This document shows positions 30,526-38,447 of a stretch of DNA of 64,000 nucleotides, in pieces. Under the pieces are notes generated by a model that searched no databases, was not told the origin of the DNA, and saw only the letters and a list, made by a program, of their open reading frames with translations. How positions within the stretch are numbered: the stretch's first letter is position 1; each line of letters opens with the position of its first letter. The translations under genes and the position numbers were made by a program. This stretch comes from AG25 sp035518815 (GTDB lineage Bacteria > Gemmatimonadota > Gemmatimonadetes > Gemmatimonadales > GWC2-71-9), in contig DATIXG010000102.1 of NCBI GenBank assembly GCA_035518815.1, forward strand, positions 1 to 64,000. Direction: 5' to 3'.

Positions 30526-33257
30526 GCGCCACGATGTTGTCTGGACGCGCGGAGCAGGTTCGCTCCGCCCCGGATTTGCAGAAGCTCCTCGCCACGGTCG
30601 AGGGGCGCGCGCGCCCGCTGCTCGAGCGCCTGCCCCACATCCCCGAAGAGAAGGCGCTGCTCTCGCAGGATGGGGGCGTGTGCACGGTGGACGGGAGCGG
30701 ATTCAAGTTCGATCCGTGGAGCCCGCGCGTGCATCGCTGCGCCAAGTGCGGCGCGACCTACGAGGGCGAGCGGCACGACCGCCACTGGGCGCGCTATCAG
30801 CATCTCTGGTTGGCCGAGCGCGCCGCCGAGCTGGCCACCATCGCCGCCTTGACGGAGGCCCCCGCCGCCGCCGCGCGCGCGGTCGAGATTCTCGCGCACT
30901 ACGGCGAGCGCTATTTGAGCTATCCCAACCGCGACAATGTGCTCGGACCGAGTCGGCTGTTCTTCTCCACCTATCTCGAGTCCCAATGGATCTGCAACTA
31001 CCTCGCCGCGGCCGTGACGTTGCGGGAGGTGGGTCAATTGGACGAGGCCGGCGCCCGCAGCGTCTCTCTCGTCGCGGACGAAGCGGCCAATCTCATCGGC
31101 GAGTTCGACGAATGGTTCTCGAATCGCCAGACGTGGAACAATGCCGCGCTGGCCGCGATCGCCGTCTGGTTCGAGGACGAGGACCTGGCGCACCGCGCCA
31201 TCGAAGGCCGGACCGGGCTGCTGGCGCACGTCGCGCGCGGATTCGGGCGCGATGGCATGTGGCACGAAGGCGAGAACTACCATCTGTTCGCCATGCGCGC
31301 GCTGTTGCTCGGCACGTTGTGGGCGCGCGAGGCGGGCATCGACGTATTTGCCGAGCCGAGCTTCGCCGGGCGCCTCGCGGCCGCACTGCGTGCACCGGCC
31401 GTGAGCGCGCTGCCCGATTTCACCTATCCCGCGCGCAAGGACTCGCGGTTCGGGAATTCCCTCGCGCAGCCAGCCTATCTCGAGCTGTGGGAGATTGGGC
31501 TCGCACGACTGGGGACGGGAGATGAGATCGCGAGCTGGCTGAAGGCCTTGTACGCGGCTCCGGCGCTTGCGCCCAATCTCATGGAGTCGTACCTGCACGA
31601 GGCACCGTTTTCCTCCGTCCCTCGTTCCCCCTCCCGAACGCTGCTGTCGTGGTGGTCTCTTCTGGAAATGCTTCCCGCGCTGCCCGACGCTCCGGAGTGG
31701 AAGCCCGCAAGCGAGCTGCTCGAGGTACAAGGGCTCGCGGTGCTCCGCACCGGCGGTCGCTACGCCAGTCTCGAGTGCGGTCCAGCAGGTGGTGGGCACG
31801 GGCATCCCGATCGCCTCCACCTCACCCTGCACGCCGACGGCGTGCCGTGGTTGTGCGACTTCGGCACCGCCTCGTACCAGACGCGAGATCTCTACTGGTA
31901 TCGCTCCACCCTGGCGCACAATGCGCCGCGCCTGGACGGTCACTCGCAACCCTGGGACGACGCAGCGTGCGAGGCGTTCGACGCCCAGGAGGAATGGGCG
32001 TGGGCGCGGGGTCGCTATCGCGACCTGACCCGCGCGATCGTGTCGGGTCCCGAGTATGTCCTGGACGTCCTCGAGCTCGACAGTCGCGATGAGCATCTCG
32101 TCGAGCTGCCATGGCATTTTCCCGGAGAGCTGACGATCGCGACACCCGGGCGGTGGCAGCCGGCCGAGCTGTCCGACGAATTCACTACCGCCGTCGAGCA
32201 GTTCTCGCCCGAGGGCAACGACGGACTGGTCGCGCACGTCGCCGCGGGCGGGCGGCGGCTGCAGGTGCACTTCTCCCCGGGAGCGGCGCTGTTGCGCGGC
32301 GAAGCGCCCGGGCGGCCCACCGCGGGAGCAGTGCAGCGGGAACCCTTCTACTGCCTGCGCGCACGCGGACGCGGCTTGCGATTCATCACCCTGCTCGAGA
32401 GCGTGGGCGATGCGCCGCTCGTGCGGGCGGTGCGTGCGAAAGGCGACGCGATCGAGGTCGAAACCGTGCGGGGCGTGCACCGTCATGCCGCTTCCCTCGG
32501 CGGGTGGAGCGTGCAGTCGCCCGCCGGCAATGTCCGCCTCGGTGGCCGGCGGAAGGTCGAGCCGCCCTTCGAGCCGCTCGTCGAAATCGACCGGCCCACA
32601 AAAGCCGCGGGGAATGCATTGCGCGTGGATAGCCCGCCGGCGCTCGACGGCTCCCTCGAGGGTTTCGACACGGCCGAGCCGTTGACGCTCGATATCGAGG
32701 ATCAGTATCGCCGCAGCGAGGAGGGATATGCCGGGCCCGACGCATGCTCGGCCGTAGCCTATCTCAACTGGACGGACGATGGGTTGTTTCTCGCCGTCGA
32801 GGTGACCAAGCCCGATCTGTGCTTCCGCGCGCCCGATGCGCCGCCCCTTTTGCTCGACAACGAGCCCGACGACATTCACTCGGACGGAGTCCAGGTGTAT
32901 CTCCGCGATGCCGAGGCGGGCCCCATGCGGGGCTTCCTGCTCGTGCCGGAGGGCGAGGAGCGTGGCGGCGTGCGGGTTCGCGCGGTGGAGGGAACCGCCG
33001 GGACCGCGGAGGACGTGCAGGGCGCGTGGGAGCGGACGGAGACGGGATACCGCATGACCCTGGCGGTGGTGTTCTCGAGCGACGCGCGTCCGCACGTCGG
33101 GGGAGAGATGGCGTTCGACCTGATCGTCAACGAGATGTTGCCCGACCGGGTACGTCGCTCGGGACAGCTCGTGTGGAGCGGGGGCGATGGCTGGGTCTGG
33201 TTGCGCGGCGACCGGCAACCCGAGGACCGGCTGGGCGTGCTGGAGCTGCTGGGATGA
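30519..33257 (+). CDS. Heparinase II/III-like protein with C-terminal CBM9-like domain
   Basis: About 912 residues. The N-terminal alpha-toroid region contains LFFSTYLESQWICNYLAAAV and FSNRQTWNNAALAAIAVW, and GRDGMWHEGENYHLFAMRA carries the Tyr/His region expected of polysaccharide lyases. The beta-sheet domain has LECGPAGGGHGHPDRLHLTL and STLAHNAPRLDG. The last ~200 residues (AVAYLNWTDDGLFLAVEVTKP, DDIHSDGVQVYLRD, MTLAVVFSS) resemble a family-9 carbohydrate-binding/DOMON sandwich. No signal peptide is present, so it is probably cytoplasmic, which is unusual. AGGAGGG lies nine bases before the GTG at 30519; an ATG at 30534 is the alternative. A C-rich repeat at 31614 encodes SSVPRSPSR. Confidence 0.8.
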   Translation: MVSATMLSGRAEQVRSAPDLQKLLATVEGRARPLLERLPHIPEEKALLSQDGGVCTVDGSGFKFDPWSPRVHRCAKCGATYEGERHDRHWARYQHLWLAERAAELATIAALTEAPAAAARAVEILAHYGERYLSYPNRDNVLGPSRLFFSTYLESQWICNYLAAAVTLREVGQLDEAGARSVSLVADEAANLIGEFDEWFSNRQTWNNAALAAIAVWFEDEDLAHRAIEGRTGLLAHVARGFGRDGMWHEGENYHLFAMRALLLGTLWAREAGIDVFAEPSFAGRLAAALRAPAVSALPDFTYPARKDSRFGNSLAQPAYLELWEIGLARLGTGDEIASWLKALYAAPALAPNLMESYLHEAPFSSVPRSPSRTLLSWWSLLEMLPALPDAPEWKPASELLEVQGLAVLRTGGRYASLECGPAGGGHGHPDRLHLTLHADGVPWLCDFGTASYQTRDLYWYRSTLAHNAPRLDGHSQPWDDAACEAFDAQEEWAWARGRYRDLTRAIVSGPEYVLDVLELDSRDEHLVELPWHFPGELTIATPGRWQPAELSDEFTTAVEQFSPEGNDGLVAHVAAGGRRLQVHFSPGAALLRGEAPGRPTAGAVQREPFYCLRARGRGLRFITLLESVGDAPLVRAVRAKGDAIEVETVRGVHRHAASLGGWSVQSPAGNVRLGGRRKVEPPFEPLVEIDRPTKAAGNALRVDSPPALDGSLEGFDTAEPLTLDIEDQYRRSEEGYAGPDACSAVAYLNWTDDGLFLAVEVTKPDLCFRAPDAPPLLLDNEPDDIHSDGVQVYLRDAEAGPMRGFLLVPEGEERGGVRVRAVEGTAGTAEDVQGAWERTETGYRMTLAVVFSSDARPHVGGEMAFDLIVNEMLPDRVRRSGQLVWSGGDGWVWLRGDRQPEDRLGVLELLG

Positions 33258-34003
33258 GTCTGGTCGTCGTGCTCTATGAGCCCCAGGACCTGGTCAACAT
33301 CGCCCACGTGGTCCGGGCAATCAAGAACTTCGGGTTTCGCGACCTGCGTCTCGTGGCGCCGCGCGAATTCGAAGCGTACCGGGTCGAAGGAATCGCGCAC
33401 CAGTCGCGCGACGTGCTGGCGCGGGTGCGCGTATACGACGCGCTCGAGGAGGCGCTCGCTGACTGCGTCCATGTCGTCGGCTATACGGCGCGGGGTCGCA
33501 CGGCGAAGCGCAACATGCAGCGCCCGCGCGCGGCCGCGGCCGAGATCGTCGCCGCGTGGGAGCCGGGTCCCGTGGCACTCCTGTTCGGCCGCGAGGACAA
33601 GGGGCTCTCGAACGACGCGCTGGACCGCTGTCACCGCGTCGTGACGATCCCGAGCGATCCGGCCTATCCCTCCCTCAATCTGGCTCACGCGGTCGTGCTC
33701 GCCCTGTACGAGCTGGCGCTGGCGCGCGACGGACCGCGCGCCGATTTCAAGGCGCCGCGGCGCCTGGCGGGCCCCGCGCCGGTGGGCGAGCTCGAGCGGC
33801 TCTTCGGGGATATCGAGCGCGCGCTCACGGTCATCGAGTTTTTCAAGACGCGGGATGCCGAGCACGTATTGCGCACCCTGCGCGAGATCCTGCATCGCAC
33901 TCCGCTGGACGAGCGCGAGGTCAAGCTGCTGCGGGCCATGGCGATCGAGGTGACGAAATACAGTGACCGACTGGCACGTTCCGGGATTCACGTCGACCGG
34001 TAG
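33254..34003 (+). CDS. SpoU/TrmH-family RNA 2'-O-methyltransferase (TrmJ-like)
   Basis: A 249-residue SPOUT-fold methyltransferase that would methylate the 2'-OH of tRNA or rRNA. The three family motifs appear as NIAHVVRAIKNFGFRDLRLV, VALLFGREDKGLSNDAL and IPSDPAYPSLNLAHAVVLALYE. The C-terminal ~70 residues hold helices (IERALTVIEFFKTRDAEHVL) like the TrmJ extension. The ATG overlaps the lyase stop. It overlaps the next gene by 41 bases. The RNA target cannot be told from sequence alone. Confidence 0.92.
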   Translation: MSLVVVLYEPQDLVNIAHVVRAIKNFGFRDLRLVAPREFEAYRVEGIAHQSRDVLARVRVYDALEEALADCVHVVGYTARGRTAKRNMQRPRAAAAEIVAAWEPGPVALLFGREDKGLSNDALDRCHRVVTIPSDPAYPSLNLAHAVVLALYELALARDGPRADFKAPRRLAGPAPVGELERLFGDIERALTVIEFFKTRDAEHVLRTLREILHRTPLDEREVKLLRAMAIEVTKYSDRLARSGIHVDR

Positions 34004-35156
34004 CAAGCGCCCCGAAGCGCTGTTCGGACCGCCGGGCGACGGTCCGGAGCCCTCCTCCTCCCCCTCCCCTCCCGAGCGCATGGTGCGGAGCGCGGGGTGT
34101 CGGGTGTGGGACCCGGCGGGTCGCGAGTACCTGGACTACACGATGGCGCTCGGCGCCGTCGGGCTCGGCTACGGCCATCCCGCGGTCACGCGCGCGGCGT
34201 CGGCCGCCGTGGAGGCGGGCGTGGTCGGACCCCTTCCGCCCGTGATCGAAGAGGAGCTGGCGGCGGCGCTGTGCGGCGCGATCCCGTGGATCGAAGCGGT
34301 CCGCTTTCTCAAGACGGGCGCCGAGGCCGTTGCCGCCGCGGTCCGTTTGGGGAGAGTGATCACCGGGCGAGATCGCGTGCTGGGATGCGGCTACCACGGA
34401 TGGCTCGACTGGTGCCAGGGCGGCGCGACGCCCGGCATTCCCGCCGCGACCCGCGCGCTGTACGCCGAGCTGCCGTTCAACGACGTCGAGCGCACGCGCG
34501 CCGCCATCCGCGACGCGGGCGACACGCTGGCCGTCGTTGTCGTGGAGCCCGTCGTCGTCGCGGAGCCGTCGCGCGCCTGGCTCGAGACCCTGCGGGCCGA
34601 GACGACGCGGGTGGGCGCCATCCTGGTCTTCGACGAGATCAAGACGGCGTTCCGGCTCGCCATTGGGGGAGCCGCCGAGCGATACGGCATCCGTCCCGAT
34701 CTGGTGGTATTGGGAAAGGCGCTCGCGAACGGCTTTCCGCTCGCGGCGGTGGGCGGGCGCGCGGACGTGATGGCGGCCGCCACGCGCACCTGGATCTCCT
34801 CCACGCTGGCGACGGAGGCGGTGGCGCTCGCGGCCGCGCGGGCCACCCTCGAAGTCATGATCGCCGAACGGGTGTGCGATCACCTGCACGCCGTCGGTAC
34901 CCGCCTCCTCCACGGCCTCCACCACCTCCATCACCTCCATCCGGCGGTGGTGCGGGGTGTAGGCGGCCTCGCGGAGATGTGCTTCTTGCACTACGCGAGC
35001 GATGCCCTGTCGCACGCCGCGGCCCGCGCGTGCGCGGCTCGCGGCGTCCTGTTCAAGCGCACGGCGTACAACTTCGTTTCCCTCGCGCACGACGATGCGG
35101 TGGTCGACCGGACTATTTCGGTGCTCGATGACGTGTGCGGGAGCCTGGGGCGTTGA
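33963..35156 (+). CDS. Class-III aminotransferase (glutamate-1-semialdehyde aminomutase-like)
   Basis: A 397-residue PLP enzyme of aminotransferase class III. VWDPAGREYLDYTMALGAVGLGYGHP and RFLKTGAEAVAAAVRLGR resemble glutamate-1-semialdehyde aminomutase. FDEIKTAFR holds the Asp that binds the pyridine nitrogen, and VVLGKALANGFPLAAVGG holds the Schiff-base Lys (~252). A repeat in the DNA (34905-34945) makes the His-rich segment GLHHLHHLHP, and another C/T-rich tract makes PSSSPSPP near the N-terminus. It lies just upstream of pqqA but is not a known PQQ gene. GTG start overlaps the methyltransferase gene. Confidence 0.87.
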   Translation: MTDWHVPGFTSTGSKRPEALFGPPGDGPEPSSSPSPPERMVRSAGCRVWDPAGREYLDYTMALGAVGLGYGHPAVTRAASAAVEAGVVGPLPPVIEEELAAALCGAIPWIEAVRFLKTGAEAVAAAVRLGRVITGRDRVLGCGYHGWLDWCQGGATPGIPAATRALYAELPFNDVERTRAAIRDAGDTLAVVVVEPVVVAEPSRAWLETLRAETTRVGAILVFDEIKTAFRLAIGGAAERYGIRPDLVVLGKALANGFPLAAVGGRADVMAAATRTWISSTLATEAVALAAARATLEVMIAERVCDHLHAVGTRLLHGLHHLHHLHPAVVRGVGGLAEMCFLHYASDALSHAAARACAARGVLFKRTAYNFVSLAHDDAVVDRTISVLDDVCGSLGR

Positions 35157-35173
35157 ACGGTGCAACCAGCCCA

Positions 35174-35203
35174 TTGCCAGGCGGCGGCCCTTGAGGGTAT
35201 ATG
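35174..35203 (+). promoter_or_regulatory. Promoter of the pqq operon
   Basis: TTGCCA (35174-35179), an 18-base spacer, then TATATG (35198-35203). The -35 matches the consensus at five of six positions. Transcription would start around 35210, leaving a leader of ~40 bases that ends in the GGAGGG ribosome site for pqqA. This is the best-looking sigma70-type promoter I found in the window. Confidence 0.55.
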
Positions 35204-35249
35204 GAGAGTGAAACCGTTGCGACGACTGCCAACGGGTGGAGGGACGAAC

Positions 35250-35324
35250 ATGACATGGACCACGCCTGAATTCGAGGTCGTCGAGCTGGGTATGGAGGTT
35301 GGCGCCTACGCAGGCAACGCCTGA
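35250..35324 (+). CDS. pqqA: PQQ precursor peptide PqqA
   Basis: A 24-residue peptide: it opens MTWTTPEFEVVELG and contains the E-x3-Y motif as MEVGAYAG (Glu16, Tyr20). Those two residues become the carbon skeleton of pyrroloquinoline quinone after cross-linking by PqqE. GGAGGG lies seven to eight bases before the ATG. It is followed by a hairpin terminator and then pqqBCDE. The identity rests on the E-x3-Y motif, the W-x-P-x-F style start and the operon position. Length is normal for PqqA (22-29 aa). Confidence 0.93.
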   Translation: MTWTTPEFEVVELGMEVGAYAGNA

Positions 35325-35347
35325 GTTAGGCTGAGCCCAGTCGACAA

Positions 35348-35384
35348 GGGGGGCCGGGTGTTTGCCCGACCTCCCTTTTGTTTT
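35348..35384 (+). terminator. Rho-independent terminator or attenuator between pqqA and pqqB
   Basis: An eleven-position stem pairs GGGGGGCCGGG (35348-35358) with CCCGACCTCCC (35365-35375), with one mismatch and one G-T wobble and loop TGTTTG, followed at once by TTTTGTTTT. This is a textbook intrinsic terminator shape. Since pqqB-E follow 29 bases later on the same strand, it probably lets only part of the transcripts proceed. That would yield many more PqqA peptides than enzymes. Confidence 0.8.
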
Positions 35385-35412
35385 CAGTTTCCCATCCTGT
35401 GCGGACTGCTCG

Positions 35413-36318
35413 ATGCGCGTCGTGATCCTCGGATCCGCAGCGGGGGGCGGCGTCCCCCAGTGGAACTGCGGCTGCGCCGTCTGCGCGGCCGCGCGCGCGT
35501 CGGGGACGAGTCGCACTCAGTCGTCGGTCGCCGTGTCGGCGGACGGCGAGCGGTGGGTCCTCCTCAACGCTTCTCCCGACCTGCGCCAGCAGCTTGCGGC
35601 CTGCCGGGCGCTATGGCCCCGCGCGCCCCGCGCGACACCCCTCAGCGCCGTCGTCCTCACCGATGCCGAGATCGATCACACCCTCGGCCTGCTGCTGTTG
35701 CGAGAGGCTGCTCAACCGATCCCCGTGTACGCACCCGACGGCGTCGCGATGCTCCTCGCACGCGACTGGCCTGTGCTGCGGCTACTGGCGCGGTATGCAG
35801 GCGCTGAAGGACGCCAGCTGCCGGATGCTGTCGCCACGACGTTGCGGGATGTTGACGGACGGGACCTGGGGCTGCGGTGCTCGGCCATGACGATTGCGCG
35901 CAAGGCGCCGCGCTATGCGACCCGCGCGCCCGATGCCACGTTCGAGGTCGGTCTGCGCCTCGAGGACCCGCGGACCCGGGGCGTGCTCGCCTACATTCCC
36001 AGCGCGGGCGCGGTCGACGCGACCGTCCGCTCTCTCGCCGCCGGTGCCGACCTGCTCTGTTACGACGGCACCTTCTGGTCTGACGAGGAGCTGCGCGCGG
36101 CGGGCGTAGAGGCGCCAACGGCGCGCGAAATGGGACACTTGCCAGTCGGCGGGGCGGGAGGGAGTCTCGCCCAGCTGGGCGCAGTTGGCGCGAAACGCAC
36201 CGTGCTCGTGCACATCAACAACACCAATCCGATTCTCGATCGCGCGTCCCCCGAGCGGGCACAGGTGGAGCGGGCCGGGATTGCCGTCGCGGAAGATGGC
36301 ATGGAGTTCGAGCTGTGA
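35413..36318 (+). CDS. pqqB: PQQ biosynthesis protein PqqB
   Basis: A 301-residue metallo-beta-lactamase-fold protein. The start MRVVILGSAAGGGVPQWNCGC is close to invariant in PqqB and holds the first zinc-site cysteines. LLNASPDLRQQL, LTDAEIDHTLGLLLLRE, CYDGTFWSDEEL, REMGHLPVGG and VLVHINNTNPIL follow as expected. PqqB is a hydroxylase acting on the cross-linked Glu-Tyr intermediate. The start is the ATG at 35413 because the conserved fold begins there; no strong ribosome site is seen. It precedes pqqC with a GTGA overlap. Confidence 0.96.
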   Translation: MRVVILGSAAGGGVPQWNCGCAVCAAARASGTSRTQSSVAVSADGERWVLLNASPDLRQQLAACRALWPRAPRATPLSAVVLTDAEIDHTLGLLLLREAAQPIPVYAPDGVAMLLARDWPVLRLLARYAGAEGRQLPDAVATTLRDVDGRDLGLRCSAMTIARKAPRYATRAPDATFEVGLRLEDPRTRGVLAYIPSAGAVDATVRSLAAGADLLCYDGTFWSDEELRAAGVEAPTAREMGHLPVGGAGGSLAQLGAVGAKRTVLVHINNTNPILDRASPERAQVERAGIAVAEDGMEFEL

Positions 36319-37022
36319 CCGCCGCGCCGTGGACGCCAGACGAGCTGGAGCGACGGCTGCGGGCCGTCGGTGAAGCGCGTTACCACAACCACCACCCGTT
36401 CAACCGGCGGATGCACGAGGGCGCGCTGAGCCGCGCCGAGCTGCAGCTCTGGGTCGCGAACCGCTTCTGCTATCAGCAGGCCATCCCGATGAAGGACGCG
36501 GCGATCATGTCGAACTGTCCGGAGCCCGCCGTACGACGCGTCTGGCGCCAGCGGATCGTGGACCACGACGGAACGACGGAGCGCGATGGCGGCCTCGACG
36601 CATGGCTCCGGCTCGGCGAGGCCATGGGGGTGGAGCACGACGTCCTGCTATCGGGACGTTGGGTGTTGCCGGGCGTGCGGTTCGCAGTCGACTCCTATGT
36701 CACCTTCTGTCGTACCCGTCCCTGGCTCGAAGCTGTGGCCGCCTCGCTCACCGAGCTCTTCGCTCCGAGCATCGTCAGCGAGCGGCTCGCCGCGATCCTC
36801 ACCCACTACCCGTGGATCGATCCGGATGGCCTCCTCTACTTCCGCAAGCGTTTGAGCCAGGCGCCGAGGGACGCCGACTACGCGCTCGGCCTCGTCAAAG
36901 CCCGCGTGACGACGCGCGAAGCGCAGGAGCGAACCGTGGCGGCGCTGGAATTCAAGTGCGACGTGCTCTGGTCGCTGCTGGATGCCGTGCAGGCCGGGCC
37001 GCTCCCCTGGACTCCGCGATGA
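36315..37022 (+). CDS. pqqC: Pyrroloquinoline-quinone synthase PqqC
   Basis: A 235-residue cofactor-free oxidase that carries out the final ring closure and eight-electron oxidation giving PQQ. Hallmarks include ARYHNHHPFNRRMHEGALS, ANRFCYQQAIPMKDAAIMSN, RIVDHDG, VDSYVTFCR and LTHYPWIDPDGLLYFRKRL. All-helical TenA-like fold. GTG start overlaps pqqB (GTGA) and ATGA joins it to pqqD. Confidence 0.97.
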   Translation: MTAAPWTPDELERRLRAVGEARYHNHHPFNRRMHEGALSRAELQLWVANRFCYQQAIPMKDAAIMSNCPEPAVRRVWRQRIVDHDGTTERDGGLDAWLRLGEAMGVEHDVLLSGRWVLPGVRFAVDSYVTFCRTRPWLEAVAASLTELFAPSIVSERLAAILTHYPWIDPDGLLYFRKRLSQAPRDADYALGLVKARVTTREAQERTVAALEFKCDVLWSLLDAVQAGPLPWTPR

Positions 37023-37297
37023 GCGACGTGCGGAGCGGCACCGTACCGCGCGTCGCGGCCAAGGCACGCCTCGAATGGGACGAGGTTCGCCAACGGCACG
37101 TGCTGTTGTATCCCGAAGGCCTCGTCGCCTTGAACGCGACGGCTGCCGAGGTGTTGAGGTTGTGCGACGGCGAGCGCGCCATCGCGCAAATCCTGGAGAC
37201 TCTGAAGCAGCGCTACAAGTCGGACCAGATCGACAGCGAGGTGGCCGCGCTGTTGAACGCCCTGGCCGCGAAGGGGCTGGTGACCTACGTTAGATGA
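37019..37297 (+). CDS. pqqD: PqqA-binding chaperone PqqD
   Basis: A 92-residue RiPP-recognition-element protein that presents PqqA to PqqE. It shows VPRVAAKARLEWDEVRQRHVLLYPEGLVALN with LNATAAEVLRLCDGERAIAQIL behind it (read in parts), the winged-helix RRE pattern. ATG overlaps the pqqC stop. Separate from PqqE, not fused as in some species. Confidence 0.95.
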   Translation: MSDVRSGTVPRVAAKARLEWDEVRQRHVLLYPEGLVALNATAAEVLRLCDGERAIAQILETLKQRYKSDQIDSEVAALLNALAAKGLVTYVR

Positions 37298-37319
37298 GTG
37301 GGGTTAGATTCCAGATCGC

Positions 37320-38447
37320 ATGTTGCCGAAACCGTTGTGGCTCCTCGCTGAACTGACCTACCGCTGCCCGCTGCAGTGCCCGTATTGCTCGAATCCCGTA
37401 GAGTTCGCCGGCCGCCGGTTCCGTGCCGAGTTGTCGACCAACGAATGGCAACGGGTTTTACGGGAAGCGAAAGCCCTCGGCGTGCTCCAGCTCGGTCTCT
37501 CGGGTGGTGAGCCTACGCTCCGGCCGGACCTCGAAGCGCTCGTTCGCACCGCCCGAGGCCTCGGCATGTACCAGACGCTCGTCACGTCCGCGTATCGCCT
37601 GACGCGGGATCGGCTTGCGGCCTTGAAGGACGCCGGCCTCGACCACGTGCAGATCAGCATCCAGGCAGCCGACGCCGACCTGTCGGACAGAATCGCGGGC
37701 GCGACCTCCTACGAAGACAAGCTCGCCGCATACCGGCTCGCGAAGGAGCTTGGTTTCCCGCTCACCGTGAACGTCGTGCTGCATCGCCGTAACCTTCATC
37801 AGGTCGGCGCGCTGATCCGGCTCGCCGAGAGCATCGGTGCCGAGCGCATCGAGTTGGCCAACACCCAGTACTACGGATGGGCGTTGCACAACCGGAGCGC
37901 CCTGCTGCCCACACGCGAGCAGATCGCGGTGGGGTGGGACGTGGTGCAACGCGAACGCGCGCGACTTGGCAATCGTCTCGAGATCGTCTGGGTGCTCCCC
38001 GACTACTACGAAGAGTTTCCCAAGCCGTGCATGGGAGGATGGGGACGCGCTTACATGACCGTGACGCCTGCGGGGGAGGTATGGCCCTGTCAGGCGGCGG
38101 GGAGCATCACGACGCTCGAATTCGCCAACGTGCGCGAGCATTCGCTCGAGTGGATCTGGAATGAATCGGACGCATTCCAGCGATTCCGCGGCGACGCCTG
38201 GATGCGCGAGCCGTGCCGTTCGTGTGCGCGCAAGACAGTGGACTTCGGGGGCTGCCGTTGCCAGGCGTTTCTCGTGGCGGGCGACGCGGCGCTCGCCGAT
38301 CCGGTGTGCTCGCTCTCCCCGGAACGTGGGCGAATAGATCAGGCCTTGCAGGAAGCGGAACGCCCGTGGACCTACCGCGCGGCTCCGCCGTCCCGTGCGC
38401 TTGCCGAGGGGCTCAGCCGAACAGGTTCGCCAGGACCTCGAAAATGA
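37320..38447 (+). CDS. pqqE: Radical SAM PqqA cross-linking enzyme PqqE
   Basis: A 375-residue radical SAM protein forming the Glu-Tyr carbon-carbon bond in PqqA. The SAM cluster motif is Cys16-x3-Cys20-x2-Cys23 in RCPLQCPYCSNP, with LGLSGGEPTLRPDL as the GGE motif. The C-terminal SPASM region supplies further cluster cysteines in PCMGGWGRAY, WPCQAAG, PCRSCARK and GCRCQAFL. Starts 22 bases after pqqD. Its last 35 bases overlap the convergent membrane-protein gene. The cluster has no pqqF/pqqG peptidase genes, which must lie elsewhere. Confidence 0.96.
   Translation: MLPKPLWLLAELTYRCPLQCPYCSNPVEFAGRRFRAELSTNEWQRVLREAKALGVLQLGLSGGEPTLRPDLEALVRTARGLGMYQTLVTSAYRLTRDRLAALKDAGLDHVQISIQAADADLSDRIAGATSYEDKLAAYRLAKELGFPLTVNVVLHRRNLHQVGALIRLAESIGAERIELANTQYYGWALHNRSALLPTREQIAVGWDVVQRERARLGNRLEIVWVLPDYYEEFPKPCMGGWGRAYMTVTPAGEVWPCQAAGSITTLEFANVREHSLEWIWNESDAFQRFRGDAWMREPCRSCARKTVDFGGCRCQAFLVAGDAALADPVCSLSPERGRIDQALQEAERPWTYRAAPPSRALAEGLSRTGSPGPRK

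Noticed and set aside
30117..33218. A very long open frame antisense to the lyase and sugar-kinase genes (over 1000 codons).
   Set aside because: High GC leaves antisense frames open. The composition is rich in Arg, Gly and Pro without any domain, and the sense strand holds clear enzymes with coupled starts.
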